From NCBI GenBank assembly GCA_019096065.1, contig JAGUCH010000001.1, positions 620,001 through 684,000 on the forward strand: 64,000 nucleotides of DNA, read 5' to 3'. The notes beneath the pieces were generated by a model that ran no database searches, was not told where the DNA came from, and saw only the letters and a program-made list of their open reading frames with translations. The first letter of the stretch is position 1. The number at the start of each line of letters is the position of its first letter. This stretch comes from Paracyclopina nana. Lineage: Eukaryota; Arthropoda; Copepoda; Cyclopoida; Cyclopettidae. Positions 42,201-52,100 of the stretch are shown piece after piece. Made by a program: the position numbers and the translations under genes.

Positions 42201-45200
42201 ACCTCAAGGGCCACTGCAGCAGCTATATCTTGTGGTGGCTGGGCCTATGCGTGGGGGAGAAGAGTGAGCTTTCGGTCTTTTGTGAGAATGTGCTATTATA
42301 ATTACCATGGTGGTCTACGATTCAACAATGAAGTGAGTTGTGATTACTGTGAACTGAGGGAAAGCCCGAAAGGAACTGATGGCTATTCCCCACCAGCCTT
42401 GATCTTATATATCCGCCAATCGTGCGCTCAGGTCACTGCAGAGGGTTGTGGCGGGACATTTATTGATTGTTTACTGACCACCGAAAATGCCACGCTGGTG
42501 TCACATTTCTCATTATCGTTTATTTGACCGTGACCGCGCGTGGTGACCAGCTTTAGCTTCGGTGGAATCCTGATAGCTCGCGGCTGTTGATCCGCTACCG
42601 GTCATGTGGTCACCAACGCGGTCATGAGCTTCTATCCTCCTTCTCCACCCCTTTATTTGTACATTGTCATGGGGTGGCCGGCTCCAGCATTCACTGAAAT
42701 CCAAATGATTTGCGACTGGTGTTAGCAGCCCCGACCATTCGGCCATTGTCCCCCCATAACAATTACTATTTGATCACCTGCAGTTGGAATTTGCCCGTGA
42801 GTTGACCGGCCCTAGCTTAACTAGGATCTACAATGATTTGCACCAGCGTTGGCCGGGCTGACCATTCGGCCGCTGGCTCTCACGGACAATCCCTTTGATT
42901 GTTATTTGATAGCTTTTTGATTGTTTGCAGCTGCAGCTATTGCAGAGTGATCTTTGCCCTTTTGCTCTGGTCTGAGCTTCAACTTTTTACATTTTTAGCC
43001 ACCACTATTTTACTTTTTATAGTCAACTGCCTTTTATGCTCTCAGCATTAATCTCTCTTTACTTCGTGGCTTGCACGTAGGTTCATGTTCTGGCAGTTGA
43101 CTTGAGCATGATATTATTTGAGCAGCACTATTATCCCTTTTGTACTTATTGTGTATACTTAGCACTTATAGCTTCCGGCAGGATGTACTTAATGGGTAGT
43201 GGAGTGATGAAATCACAGGTCCAACGACCCGCGCCATCTGTAGTAGGTCGAGATATACTACTGTGACTTATCAAGCCACTACTCGTATCTAGGCTACGTC
43301 AAGCGGGGGCGGGCCTGGAGGCTAGCAGAGGTCAGTCTTGGGGCCGCAGACAACACGTGTCAATGTGGTGAATTTATTTCCTTTACTGATGATCACACTA
43401 TACTACTCGTTATACTACCGCGCGCCCGAGGCGAGCGCGCGCAGCGAGCGGTCGACCCGTAGGCCGACACGCTCCCTGCTACACTGGCCATTACGCCAAA
43501 AATAGATGTTTTTGAAGAAAAAAAATCAAGACAAATATGAGAGATTACAAGTGATCCAGTTTCATTCCGGATCCAGTTTAGCCACTTTAGATTTATCGCT
43601 TACTCATGCAATACGTCAAATACATACAATACAGCGATACTTGCCTAAAGCCAGCGCTGTAACCATCCAATTCCACATCATCCATCCTATTGTTGTGTAG
43701 TACAGCAAAACATCTTCGGCTCTTCGGTTTCCCTGGATCTGATGCTCTTCCAAGTGCTTAATCAAAGTTCCACCGACACTATGTACCATACATTTGGGCA
43801 TGCCTGTCGTACCCGATGAGTACATGATAAATAAGGGGTGGCTAAACGGGACCTGGAATGAGAAGCGGCCACTTGGAAACTCAGTGATTAGCACATATTT
43901 ATTTTTTGCAAAATACGCTTTTTTATATTTTTTATATACAGCCAAATAAATATCAGCGCATATGGGCATTGCCCAAAAAATACATATAAAAAAGCCCTGA
44001 AGAAGTGTCATTGATTTTTTTAGTACATTTAAGAACTCAATTTTTTTTTTTTTTTAAGCATGATTTAACATATTTTGTAACGTAACCATGGTTCTCTCAT
44101 CAATGCCAATTAAACATGCTTTGCATGCAGTACATCCAATAATAGTTGGTTATGAAATAAGCTTACTTTTATGCTGGGCTACATTTTAGAGTATCCAAAG
44201 GAAAGAAGCTTTTTAATCAGGATTAATGTCACATCAACTTTGATGAGATTACAAACTAATTTAATGAAAAGGACATGGATTGTAGGCATGGCTGTATCTC
44301 TTGATGCTGGAATACTTATGTGTATTGACATTATTGGAAAAAATAGCGTTGTCCGTATTTGCCCAAAGTTGTGCTCAATGCTCCCAGAGTTTTTTTTTTT
44401 CTTTTCTTTTACACATTTGATGTATTCAAAAGGCTACACTATAGCTTACATTTATGCTTTGTAAAGTTTTACTATTTTGAGGCCAAAATTCAAATTAATT
44501 TGAGGTGAATGAAGGAAAATGTGAGAGCTGAATTACATCAAAGCTTTTTTGTTCAATGTTAAGCCATCCAAAATGACACTCAAGGTCAATTGGATATAAC
44601 AAAGGTTACACAATGACAAAAAGAGGGAAGTATTTTCCCATACAAAAAAACTCATTACCTGCTCAAATACTAGTTTGGCCAAAGGGTCAGCTGTATCCAG
44701 GAAGTCTTGCCAGAATACTTCTAATTTGCCTTGCAATGGAATGTCTTCAGTCTTTTGGTTTTGGATGAAAGGCACAATGATGACTTTTTCCAGACTTGCT
44801 CCAATGCCTTGGACCACTTGCCTTAATTTGGCCAAGTGGTCATGCACTTTCATGTTGTAGGAGACAGCCTCCACAGAGAAGATCACTTTGGGACTGATTT
44901 GCTTGAACCTGTCCAGGACTCCAGAGACTCCAAAGTCAGGTGAAGTGGAGCTCCAAATGGCACCAATGGAGGCTGTGGCTGCCATGGCCACAATGGCAGC
45001 AGGGCAATTGGGCAGGTAACCCACAATCCTGTCCCCCTGGACCACCCCCAGTTTCCTCAGTGCTGAAGCACACTGGGCTACTTCAGCCCTGAGCTCTCCA
45101 AAAGTCATCTTTTGAATGCCAGTCACCTCCTTCCTCTCTGAAGTGTAGAAAAGAGCCACTTTGTTGTCATCCTCAAACCTCAGCAGATTCTCAGCATAGT

Positions 45201-45552
45201 TCAGCCTGGATCCAGGGAACCAGGTTAATGGGATTTTGTTGATGGGCAGTGATGGGTCAATAGCCAGGTCAGGCCTTGCCTGGGAGGCCAGAATCCTGCA
45301 GAAATCCCAGACATGGGCCCAGAACAGGTGGTAGTTGTCAATGGACCACTTGTGGAGCTCTTGGTAGTCCTTGAGGTCAATGCCATGCTCAGCATTGATT
45401 TGGCATCTCAGCAAAGTCAAGTTGTGCTGGTCAACATTCAAGGGCTGCCACATCAGACCTTCCACACTGGGCACTGGACTCACCTGGTTCTGCTCCATTC
45501 TGTGAGCAAATGAGCCATTTTTTATTATCTTTTTGCTGCAGCAACACTGCAT
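30272..45552 (-). CDS. AACS: Acetoacetyl-CoA synthetase
   Basis: Converts acetoacetate, ATP and CoA to acetoacetyl-CoA in the cytosol, feeding ketone carbon into sterol and fatty-acid synthesis. Five exons: 45552-44659, 43852-43645, 33439-33115, 31105-30918, 30744-30272; phases agree (about 695 residues; human about 672). Adenylate-forming hallmarks: [35 protein letters not shown], the ATP loop [68 protein letters not shown] and the C-terminal [11 protein letters not shown] with the catalytic Lys. The start is the first ATG of the open frame; Met at 45498 is an alternative. The intron between exons 2 and 3 must begin with GC (TTTAG|GCAAGT), because the GT two bases further on gives an early stop. 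That intron contains an entire LTR retrotransposon; the next contains a minisatellite. Confidence 0.95.
31427..32480. repeat. Minisatellite with 178 base higher-order unit (AACS intron 3)
   Basis: The basic unit is about 20 bases (AGTATACAGCACAGCGCCGA), repeated some fifty times with variants. A marker variant (GAAGTTGACACCACAGAACTG) recurs with an exact spacing of 178 bases at about 31860, 32038, 32216 and 32394, showing a higher-order repeat in the right part of the array. Cys/Ala/Leu-rich frames on the minus strand derive from it. Confidence 0.9.
33440..34295. other. AACS intron 2, part left of the LTR element
   Basis: Intron sequence between exon 3 and the retrotransposon. No gene or repeat recognised. 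Confidence 0.4.
34296..34540 (-). repeat. 3' LTR of the Gypsy-like element
   Basis: Begins TGTAG and ends CTACA. Matches the other LTR over 245 bases with one visible difference. Confidence 0.93.
34559..36978 (-). pseudogene. Envelope-like third coding region of the LTR element
   Basis: Downstream of pol, where errantivirus-type elements carry env. A fragment near 36880 has a signal-peptide-like start ([14 protein letters not shown]). Open frames then continue in several phases, with scattered cysteines and glycosylation-like sites. A hydrophobic stretch followed by Arg residues near 35075-35160 ([20 protein letters not shown]) looks like a transmembrane anchor. No frame stays open across the region, so no intact product is encoded as written. 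Assignment rests on position and membrane features, not on recognised homology. Confidence 0.5.
37448..38890 (-). pseudogene. Integrase region of the LTR element
   Basis: The H2C2 zinc-binding start is visible as [10 protein letters not shown] (about 38460). The catalytic core contains [11 protein letters not shown] and [14 protein letters not shown] (the second Asp and the Glu of the DDE triad). A GPY/F-like C-terminal module reads [19 protein letters not shown]. The parts fall in different frames, so the pol reading frame is broken here. Confidence 0.85.
38891..39480 (-). pseudogene. RNase H region of the LTR element
   Basis: Fragments ILDTDWSG (about 39290), [20 protein letters not shown] and [15 protein letters not shown] have the order of Gypsy RNase H (first Asp, then the TRSQ.NYS...E block). 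Frame shifts separate them. Confidence 0.75.
39481..40310 (-). pseudogene. Reverse transcriptase region of the LTR element
   Basis: [20 protein letters not shown], then [11 protein letters not shown], and the catalytic YLDDVLIHS (about 39730-39755) are typical of Ty3/Gypsy polymerases. The domain switches frame several times between 39560 and 40110. Confidence 0.88.
40898..41251 (-). pseudogene. Aspartic protease region of the LTR element
   Basis: [18 protein letters not shown] carries the D-S-G catalytic triplet of retroviral-type proteases, followed by LATKLGF. Lies upstream of RT on the coding strand, as in Gypsy elements. Confidence 0.7.
41300..42750 (-). pseudogene. Gag-like region of the LTR element
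   Basis: Open fragments between the 5' LTR and the protease. A Cys-rich knuckle-like segment ([10 protein letters not shown]) lies near 41500-41525, where a nucleocapsid would be. No intact gag frame is present. The assignment is by position plus this motif. Confidence 0.5.
43218..43236 (-). other. Candidate tRNA primer-binding site
   Basis: Two bases inside the 5' LTR the coding strand reads TGGCGCGGGTCGTTGGACC, starting with the TGG expected for pairing to a tRNA CCA end. The matching tRNA was not identified. Confidence 0.55.
43239..43483 (-). repeat. 5' LTR of the Gypsy-like element
   Basis: 245 bases, TGTAG...CTACA, the partner of 34296-34540. Confidence 0.93.
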
Positions 45553-46034
45553 GACATTAGGATCAGCTGACTCCCCTTTTTTTGTTGTCAAACAGAAAGC
45601 TTTTCACTTTTGGCGGGAAAATGAAAGCAGCTGAAGGCTTTTGCAATTAAAACTTCTCATTCAGGAACTTTTTTTTCTATCTTTGAGAATCTTGCTCAAA
45701 GCTTTGTAAAAGTATTATTGCATCAGAAGATTAGGAGTTATGAAAGTCTTTTGCCAAGTTCAAATCTCCACCATCTGCTTTTGTGATTGCTTCCATGCAC
45801 AAAAAGCACCAAAATCAACTTGGTTATTATTAGGAGCTTTCATTTTCAACATTTTACTTACAACAATTTTACAGAATTAACATCCAAGTGAAGCACTCTG
45901 GCTGATCTGAATTTTTTGGTAATTTGGAAAATTCATTTAAAAGCATGAATAAAGTTGAGGCGTACTTTTAACAAAAATGGAATTGTAAATTGCCTTTTTG
46001 TATGCCAAAGTCTGTCAAATGCTTAAAAAAATCT

Positions 46035-46125
46035 GATTTTGTGCAAGATGATCTATAGTATAAGGTGAGATCTATGCTCAGCTTTACTATAACACGTCAT
46101 CGGACTATACTATGGTAGGGTGCAG
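46035..46125. repeat. Dispersed repeat, copy A
   Basis: AAGATGATCTATAGTATAAG, GTGAGATCTATGCTCAGCTT and CGGACTATACT match the reverse complement of 54445-54535. Confidence 0.65.
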
Positions 46126-46929
46126 GACGAAATTTCTATTTAAATCTGTGGAATTTTCTTTGTGTTACAATATATGGATTCAAAGTTATCCCCAAAAACC
46201 CATAAAAACAGCCAGAATTTATTTTATGACGAGATAAAGTTGGGAAAAGGCTGGTAACACTTTCAGGCATGTGATGCAAGTGAGCGTGAGCGCTCACTCT
46301 CACACTGGTTTATCCAGTTCATGAATTTGAATTTCGCGCTTTTTTTATGTACTAGCGCTACTGGAGCGCTCCCTATCGGAGGACGAAATAACTATTATAG
46401 TTTCGTGATTCAAAAGTACAATTGTTCCGTCTGGATTGCTCGATAGAGATCCCCCTGATTTTGTGTACAACTTAGCTATGAATTGGATGAAAAAGTACAC
46501 ATTTCATGTCAACTTTTATCAGTGTACTTTGCACAAAACTACTTTTGGAATTTGAAAAAAACCTCGCCTAAATGCCATAAAAAAATACTAAAAAAACTCC
46601 TTCAGATGTCAAACTTTTGCGTGCATCTGGTACCAAAAAAAAGATGAAGAGCTTTTCCTCGTTTTGCCATAACAACATCAAAAAAGACTCAACGAAATGT
46701 GCTTACCTTATTTTTACATGAATGTAAGGTGGAAAAGTAACTGTAAACCAGTTCTTGGTGGTTTCCCAACCTATATACGACTTGGCCAAAGGTGACCAAG
46801 TAGAAGAAGTGGTTTTTTGGCTAGCTCCAGGTAGAAAATGGGAAAATCGCCAAACCTCCCATGTCCCTTCTTGGGTATTGGAGTCAATTTTCAACCTTCT
46901 TTAAAAAGCCTTCTTGTTGACGTTTTCCA

Positions 46930-47010
46930 TTGTTTACAAACAAACTCGCGCACGCGCGAGCGCTCAGCGAAAGCGCACGGGTCGCGACTCGCGCGCGCGC
47001 GCGCTCCTTC
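46930..47010. promoter_or_regulatory. CpG-rich patch
   Basis: Dense CG dinucleotides (CTCGCGCACGCGCGAGCGCTC) in an AT-rich spacer, as near NOP14. Could be a promoter, possibly of AACS 1.4 kb away or of an unseen exon. Confidence 0.3.
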
Positions 47011-48139
47011 GTCCAATGCTAACACGCGAATTCACCAGAACGCTACCTAACAAAACGCAAACTTTCAAAATTCGCTGCTCTTCAAATTTATCAAATTTGC
47101 CTCAGGTTTCAGCTTTAAATTCACCTCATTAAAAGGAAATCTCGATATTTTAATAAAAGCAAAACTTTTGATAGCACTTATACAGAAAAAAATAATGTCC
47201 CGCAAAAAACATGATTAAATGCGTAGAACTTTTACTCTTTTATTGCTCAAGTAATTGATCAATTTTGAGCTCGTACTATGAGGCATATTATGTTCAATGC
47301 ATTGTATATCTTTTGTTTTTACACCTTACTTATTGATTACCAAGAGGAAGAAGCCTTTTGGCTCAAAAGAAATGTTTGAAAAGCAGGATGGACATAATGA
47401 TGAGTGCATATTTTTAAATGTGTGATCAAGGAAATGGAAAATTCCCCTTGAGTAGCCATCTACTATGCACATTTTTAAAAGGTTGGTGTTTGAAAGTGAA
47501 TTCAATTGAAAATTGTCTTCTTTTTTAAAAGACTGGAGAAACAAGAGCCTTTTTTAGGGGGTCTGAATTTTGGGCTCAAATTTTGAGGCTCTCAAGTTCC
47601 ACTGCGTTTCAAAATAGCTCCAAATCTCTTTTGTAATGGCAAACTTTAGCTTTTGCCAATTATGGAAAATGTTGGGCTTCACTAGCAATCAATTTTTTTC
47701 CTGCTTTCAGCTTTGTACAATTATGTGCTGTAGTTTGATAGAGGCATAAAGAGCAAAGGAAAGCTCATGTTAATATTAATAACAATGCTCTTTCCTGTCA
47801 AGGATTGAGTTGCCTTACTCTGATGTGATCCTATAATGCATTATTACAAAAAGAGGGCTTTTTCTTTCACTTTCTAACTTGAATACACTTGCTAAAAACT
47901 TTACCTTCTAATAAGCTGTATTCAGAATGTATTCAAAAAAGTGAATACATGTACACTTATTTAGCTTTGCTTATCTAAAAAAGCAGACCCAACCAGAAAT
48001 TTCATTCCGCAATATGAGATCAACTCGGCCACAAAAAATATGTGACTGATTTGAGGGACTTTTGGGAGTCACAACTTAACCACAAAGTTGTGCTACTCAA
48101 CAAAAATTTTGCATTCCACAAATATGTGGAATAATTGTA

Positions 48140-48355
48140 GCATTGAAGGTTACACAATTTTGTGTAACACAAGGTTGGGCAAATTCTGAGTCACACAATT
48201 TGACAACAAATTGAACACAACTCTTTTTTTAATTAGAAGTCGAGTTCCACAAACAAATGCCATTTCGTCACGGATTTCAGCCTCAAAATGCCCGATTTGA
48301 GTTACTCTTAAGTAAGTCTCAAAAGCACCAGTGAAGCTTGGGGAAAAATCCAAGA
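48140..48355. repeat. Diverged repeat, copy 1
   Basis: Contains GAGTTCCACAAACAAATGCC, TCGTCACGGATTTCAGCC and GATTTGAGTTACTC, collinear with 48810-49030. Confidence 0.5.
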
Positions 48356-48809
48356 ATTTAGTAGTCTAGCTTAGCAAATTATTAAGAGATGGCTCTGCTA
48401 TCAAATCCATATTATCTAAAAGTAATTATGTTAACAACTTTGCTATGATTAGAGAGTTTCAAAAACATTGCTAATAGCTTTAAGTCCAAACTAAATTAGT
48501 ATTGAAGCAAAAATAATTTTTTTTCAAAATTATTATGGAACTATGAAATATTTAAACCAAATCAATAAGCCAGTAAGTTAGATAAGTATGTAGACTAAAA
48601 ATATTTTCCGTCTGCCAAGTCCTACAATTGATGGACACTTGCACATCTTGTCTGATGTGGGAAAGACTTGCAAAGTCCGCCATCTATTGGCAGAAAGTCT
48701 AATTTTATAGATGAATGATACTCTCATTCCTTTTTCTAAATAGATAATGTTTCAAAAAATGAACTGACAAGTTAGTCACAAATTCTAACCAATACTATCT
48801 GAATTTTGA

Positions 48810-49030
48810 TTACATATTGTGCCAGAATTGTAAATTGTAACAGAGCCACAATGTGGATGGTTTATACAAGAATTGTGACAGCCTCTTTAGACTTATCAAA
48901 ACTGAGTTCCACAAAAATCTGTAATTTGTCACGGGTTTTCGCCCCAATTTGCCAAAATTGAGGGATTTCTGAGTTACCCATAAGTCCCACAGAAGCTCCT
49001 CAAAATTTTCAAAAATTTCTGGTTGGGGAG
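48810..49030. repeat. Diverged repeat, copy 2
   Basis: Contains GAGTTCCACAAAAATCTGTA, TGTCACGGGTTTTCGCCC and TTTCTGAGTTACCC, in the same order as copy 1. Confidence 0.5.
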
Positions 49031-49194
49031 TCAATAGGCATTATCTTGCAAGCCCTGGGCTGTTTTTCCTTACCCCTTATCAGGATAAAAGGTTATTGGA
49101 GTTGCCTGACAACCAAAGCAAACACAGCTCTATTTTTGTATTATATGTATTTTCAGTACACAGCAAATTAATAACTTTCTTTTTTGAGCATTAC

Positions 49195-52100
49195 TTAGAC
49201 ATGGGCCTCAGCCAGGACAGAGTTGTGCCTTTTCCTGTCCTGGTTCAGCCCTACTCCAACTGAGCCAATTTGGTCAATGGAGAGCAGCTGCACAGCTGCA
49301 TTGTTGTTGATGGCTACAGCATTGGAGCAGCAGCCCAGGCAGGCCATGGTTCGAGTCCAGATCTTGGCAAACTCCTGCCTGAAGTTCTCGTTCATGTACC
49401 CGTACAAAATGGGGTTGGTGATGGCTGAGCTCATGCTGGCCAGGTGGCAAATGGCATAAGTGATGAGCATGTGCTCCAGGTTGCCAAAAAGGGGCTTCTC
49501 CTCGGTGTCCAGGGCGTAGATGACCACATTGGCTACATTCAAGGGCAGCCAAGAGAGGAAGTGAGTGAGGGCCACACAAATCAGCATTCGGTTGTTGCGC
49601 CTCCTTTTCGCCTCCAGAGCGCGCTGGCGAGCATCACTCGTCATGATTGGCCGGTTGCCCAAGTAATGGCAGACATAGATGTAACTGACACTGACAATGC
49701 TGCAGGGGAACAGGTATTGCACCAGGAACACGCCACAAGCCAGCAGAGCCTGAAAGAAGAGCAGTTGTATGCACTGTAGCCTAGTGATTTATGCACGTCC
49801 GAGCGTAGCGAGGGCTTGATTTTTCTTCAAGAGGTTCCTAGCTTGGTGGGACTTATTTTGGGGGGTTTTAATCAAAAAAGATCCCTTCTTTTTGGACCTA
49901 GGAACTTTTTGGTAGGTTTATAGGTTAATTTGAATAGATGCTCATGCTCCTTTTTCATTAGAAATAATCCGAGGCAAAGCTTAGTAATTAAAGGAGCCTC
50001 ACTTGCAGAAACTGCTTCATTAAGGCTTTTCTAAAGAAACTGACCATCCCAAAAAAAGGCAGAGAAAGGGGAGCCTTTTTCTCGGTAACAGTATCAAAAT
50101 TGGGCCTTTTGTCAAAAGTAATCTAACTCTAATTGAGGAAAAGAAGCTGGAAACCGCATTTGGACTCTTTGGGCAAAAGAGTCTTAGAATGTCTGCAGTT
50201 GTTGAGCAGCAATGCTCTCCCATAAATTGAACTAGCTTGGCCTTTAATGGACACCTTGAGAGAAAGTGCAGGCCATCATAAATATTGAAAAAACTCTTTT
50301 TTCCTGGGCAATTCCTCATTCTGCCACGCTACTATTTATAGTCCGAGTTGCAGATACTTTTTATGGGGTTGGGCCCAAAATATCTTTGTTACTGAGGCAA
50401 TATTTTACCTGACCAGATTGGGGAAGGTCCTCCAGGCAAAAAGAAATATGGTCATAGGCTCCTGGTTCATCAAAAATCCTGGTCAATTTGGTGAAAATGG
50501 TGAAAGGAGTGGAAATGACCACTGAGAACACGAAGACACCCAAAGAAATGCACACAGCTTCACAAGGTGTGACCTGAAATAAAAATACTACTTGTTTACT
50601 TGATAGCAAAGATAATAATAGAATTAATTTTTCTAGAGAACAGAATGCCTAATGAGGCTCAATTTCAGGTACTTTAGCCACATGCAAGTTACTCAATCTT
50701 CTTTACTTGTACTTGAACTGAAAAAAAGTAGCAGATTATGGCCTTAATCCTTGCCTAAATTCTCATGGAGAATGTAATTGTTTCCTATTCTGCTAAAAGC
50801 TTTGGTAATCCTCTACAAGGATTACTAGTAATTGTGCTGTAATAGCAAAGTATCTATCATTTATTGAGTTTCACTCCCTATACTCTATCATTGCTGACCT
50901 TCAGGATCATGACAGGCAGAAAAGCATTTTTGTTTCCCTGTGCATGTCAGCTAATTGCTAATTTAGATGTACCTGTCCACAAGACAGAGAATGATGCTTA
51001 CACTACATTAAGAATACATCATGAAAACTGTAGAACACACTAGATATTCCAAATTTAGCTAGAGTGGACTCAAAAGGCAATTGAATTGGCCTTCAACAGG
51101 AAAAGTATCTGATAATTACCTTGATTGGCCATTAAGATTGATTAGATGTTAATTGCAGGGATGGCTTACATTACAAGATAAATGACAAGCAAAAAGTGTA
51201 TCTTGTTCCTACTGAAGAACAGTGAGCAAATCTATTCATTAGCAAAGTGTACTACATCAGATGTACTATATGTAATATCAGAAAGTGAAAAAAAGGCATA
51301 TGTACTCTTATATTATCTTTTGAGGTTGTATCAAGTTCTAGACGAAATGCCGTAAGCTACAGACAGACGTAATGCAAATCATTGGTGAACTTCTCGCATC
51401 ATTGATAGAGTTCAGCAAAGATTTGCTAACCACTCAAATGGGCTTAGCAGTCAGGAGATCTTAACTCGAAACCCATGAGATTTTCAAGCAATGATCCAAT
51501 CTCATTAACTTGCTTTGTGGAACTCACCTGACGTTTAGACGAATGAACAATGAACCTATGGCGGTCCACTGCGATGAGAGCCATGGTGTAGGAAGAGAAG
51601 AATACTGTAACAGCTGGTGATGTGCGAACTAGTTTGCATAGGATCCATGCATTGGGTCCAAATGGCCAATACTTGGTCAAGATGCCTAGTAGGGTCATGG
51701 GCATTGTGAATACACACAATGTGGAATCGGCCACTGCGAGAGTGGCGATGAAAATGTTCCTGGCTGTTCTCATGCCTGCAACAGAAAAAGAGCCATTCAA
51801 ATCACTAATTAATGTGACGTAAGCTGAAGGAAAAAATAGATTTCATGGAATCGTGTAACTGTCATTACATCGATTGAAGCCATGTACTTTGGTCATTCTT
51901 ATAAAATCCTGAGGGTTTTGCTTCTTAGTACTCCACTTGGTATGTCCACTTGTAAAGATAGCAAATCTTTGATTGACTTCATCAATGGTGACTGAAGTTC
52001 GTCAATGATTTTTTTTTATCAAAAACGTGTTTGTATACACTCCTTGTACTGCTTAAGTTTCTGTAGCTTTCAGCATTTTTCTGCCCAGATTTTTGAGGGG

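Larger units (their letters stand above)
34296..43483 (-). mobile_element. Ty3/Gypsy-like LTR retrotransposon with env-like region
   Basis: A 9.2 kb element with 245-base LTRs and a 4-base target duplication (CTGG at 34292-34295 and 43484-43487). The coding strand is minus; order from its 5' end: gag-like, protease, reverse transcriptase, RNase H, integrase, envelope-like. Protease before RT and integrase after RNase H is the Gypsy/retrovirus order. The element is GC-rich in an AT-rich host. The LTRs differ at one position (about 34367 against 43310), so insertion looks recent, yet the coding region is broken into many frames. It sits in AACS intron 2, in the same orientation as the gene. Confidence 0.93.
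45553..49194. other. Spacer between AACS and the neuropeptide receptor
   Basis: About 3.6 kb with no confident gene. It holds a CpG-rich patch (46930-47010), one copy of a dispersed repeat (46035-46125) and two diverged related segments (48140-48355 and 48810-49030). A Trp-rich minus-strand frame at 46703-46894 ends at a good splice donor but has no visible partner exon. Confidence 0.4.

Noticed and set aside
43879-44011. Upstream extension of AACS exon 2 (open frame continues to 44011)
   Set aside because: The acceptor at 43853-43854 (CATTCCAG) joins exon 1 to exon 2 with the conserved spacing [13 protein letters not shown]. The extension adds non-conserved residues.
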